A DNA stretch of 5,441 nucleotides, from contig JAFLUK010000098.1 in assembly GCA_022508865.1 (NCBI GenBank), positions 1 through 5,441 of the forward strand, in the 5' to 3' direction. The notes below the pieces were generated by a model. It was not told where the DNA came from, ran no database searches, and was given only the letters and a program-made list of their open reading frames with translations. The position numbers were made by a program, and so were the translations under genes. Origin of the DNA: Oscillospiraceae bacterium (GTDB lineage Bacteria > Bacillota > Clostridia > Oscillospirales > Acutalibacteraceae). Positions 5,300-5,441 of the stretch are shown here, piece by piece (within the stretch, counting starts at the first letter, position 1; every line of letters starts with the position of its first letter).

Positions 5300-5441
5300 T
5301 TAATCCTTAAATAGAGGCTTTATATCCTCTACTATTTTTTCATCAACTCTGTATTTTTTTCTCTTGTATTTGAATCCGATGGAAGTGAACAACAGGGTAA
5401 GTCCTATGAGTACAATAATTATACCTGTTAAAATTCTGTCG
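5300..5441 (-). CDS. C-terminal end of a membrane protein of unknown function (5' end beyond window)
   Basis: An open frame enters from the right edge and ends at TAA (5300-5302), giving 46 residues. The first 23 form a hydrophobic transmembrane segment (ILTGIIIVLIGLTLLFTSIG). A basic stretch KYKRKKYR follows, then a charged tail ending IKPLFKD. By the positive-inside rule the tail should be cytoplasmic. I do not recognise the family. Obg begins 22 bases after the stop with no terminator, so the two are probably cotranscribed. The frame reads through cleanly to the edge and the composition is typical of protein, so a real gene is likely. Confidence 0.8.
   Translation of the reverse strand, partial: DRILTGIIIVLIGLTLLFTSIGFKYKRKKYRVDEKIVEDIKPLFKD

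Noticed and set aside
1..5441. CRISPR array, tRNA or rRNA gene, insertion sequence or defence system
   Set aside because: I saw no regularly spaced identical repeats, no tRNA-like cloverleaf, no transposase and no defence-type genes; most of the window is conserved housekeeping genes.

Overview
The window looks like a piece of chromosome from a low-GC Gram-positive anaerobe, probably a Clostridia relative of the Ruminococcaceae/Oscillospiraceae. The evidence is the AT-rich DNA, strong AGGAGG-type ribosome binding sites, a Mini-III ribonuclease (a Firmicutes-type enzyme), the compact rpsF-ssb-rpsR operon, and a large secreted protein built from repeated beta-rich modules like those of gut polysaccharide-binding proteins. 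The taxonomic placement is inference. All recognised genes lie on the minus strand, so transcription runs from high to low coordinates.

Right part (5441 down to 3570): the tail of an unrecognised membrane protein, then the ribosome-assembly GTPase Obg (obgE), then Mini-III RNase (mrnC), which in studied Firmicutes trims 23S rRNA precursors. The gaps are 22 and 31 bases and no terminator is visible between them, so they probably form one transcript.

Middle part (3583 down to 2318): a promoter with perfect consensus boxes (TTGACA and TATAAT) has its -35 box inside the last codons of mrnC. It drives rpsF-ssb-rpsR (ribosomal protein S6, single-stranded DNA-binding protein, ribosomal protein S18). 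The leader holds two small hairpins. The operon closes with an 11-bp-stem intrinsic terminator directly after rpsR. With Obg and Mini-III, most of the right two thirds serves ribosome assembly and rRNA maturation, with replication and repair linked through SSB.

Left part (2317 down to 1): about 425 AT-rich bases without a gene hold a likely promoter, a leader of about 220 bases with possible RNA structure, and three evenly spaced AT palindrome-like motifs. These precede a large secreted protein whose reading frame is open for all 630 codons to the window edge, so it is truncated here. It has a signal peptide, a Ser/Asp/Ala linker and four related units of about 110 residues, followed by the start of a fifth, different domain. 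A starch- or glycan-binding role is plausible but not proven. This protein and its leader are the least ordinary part of the window; the rest is conserved housekeeping.
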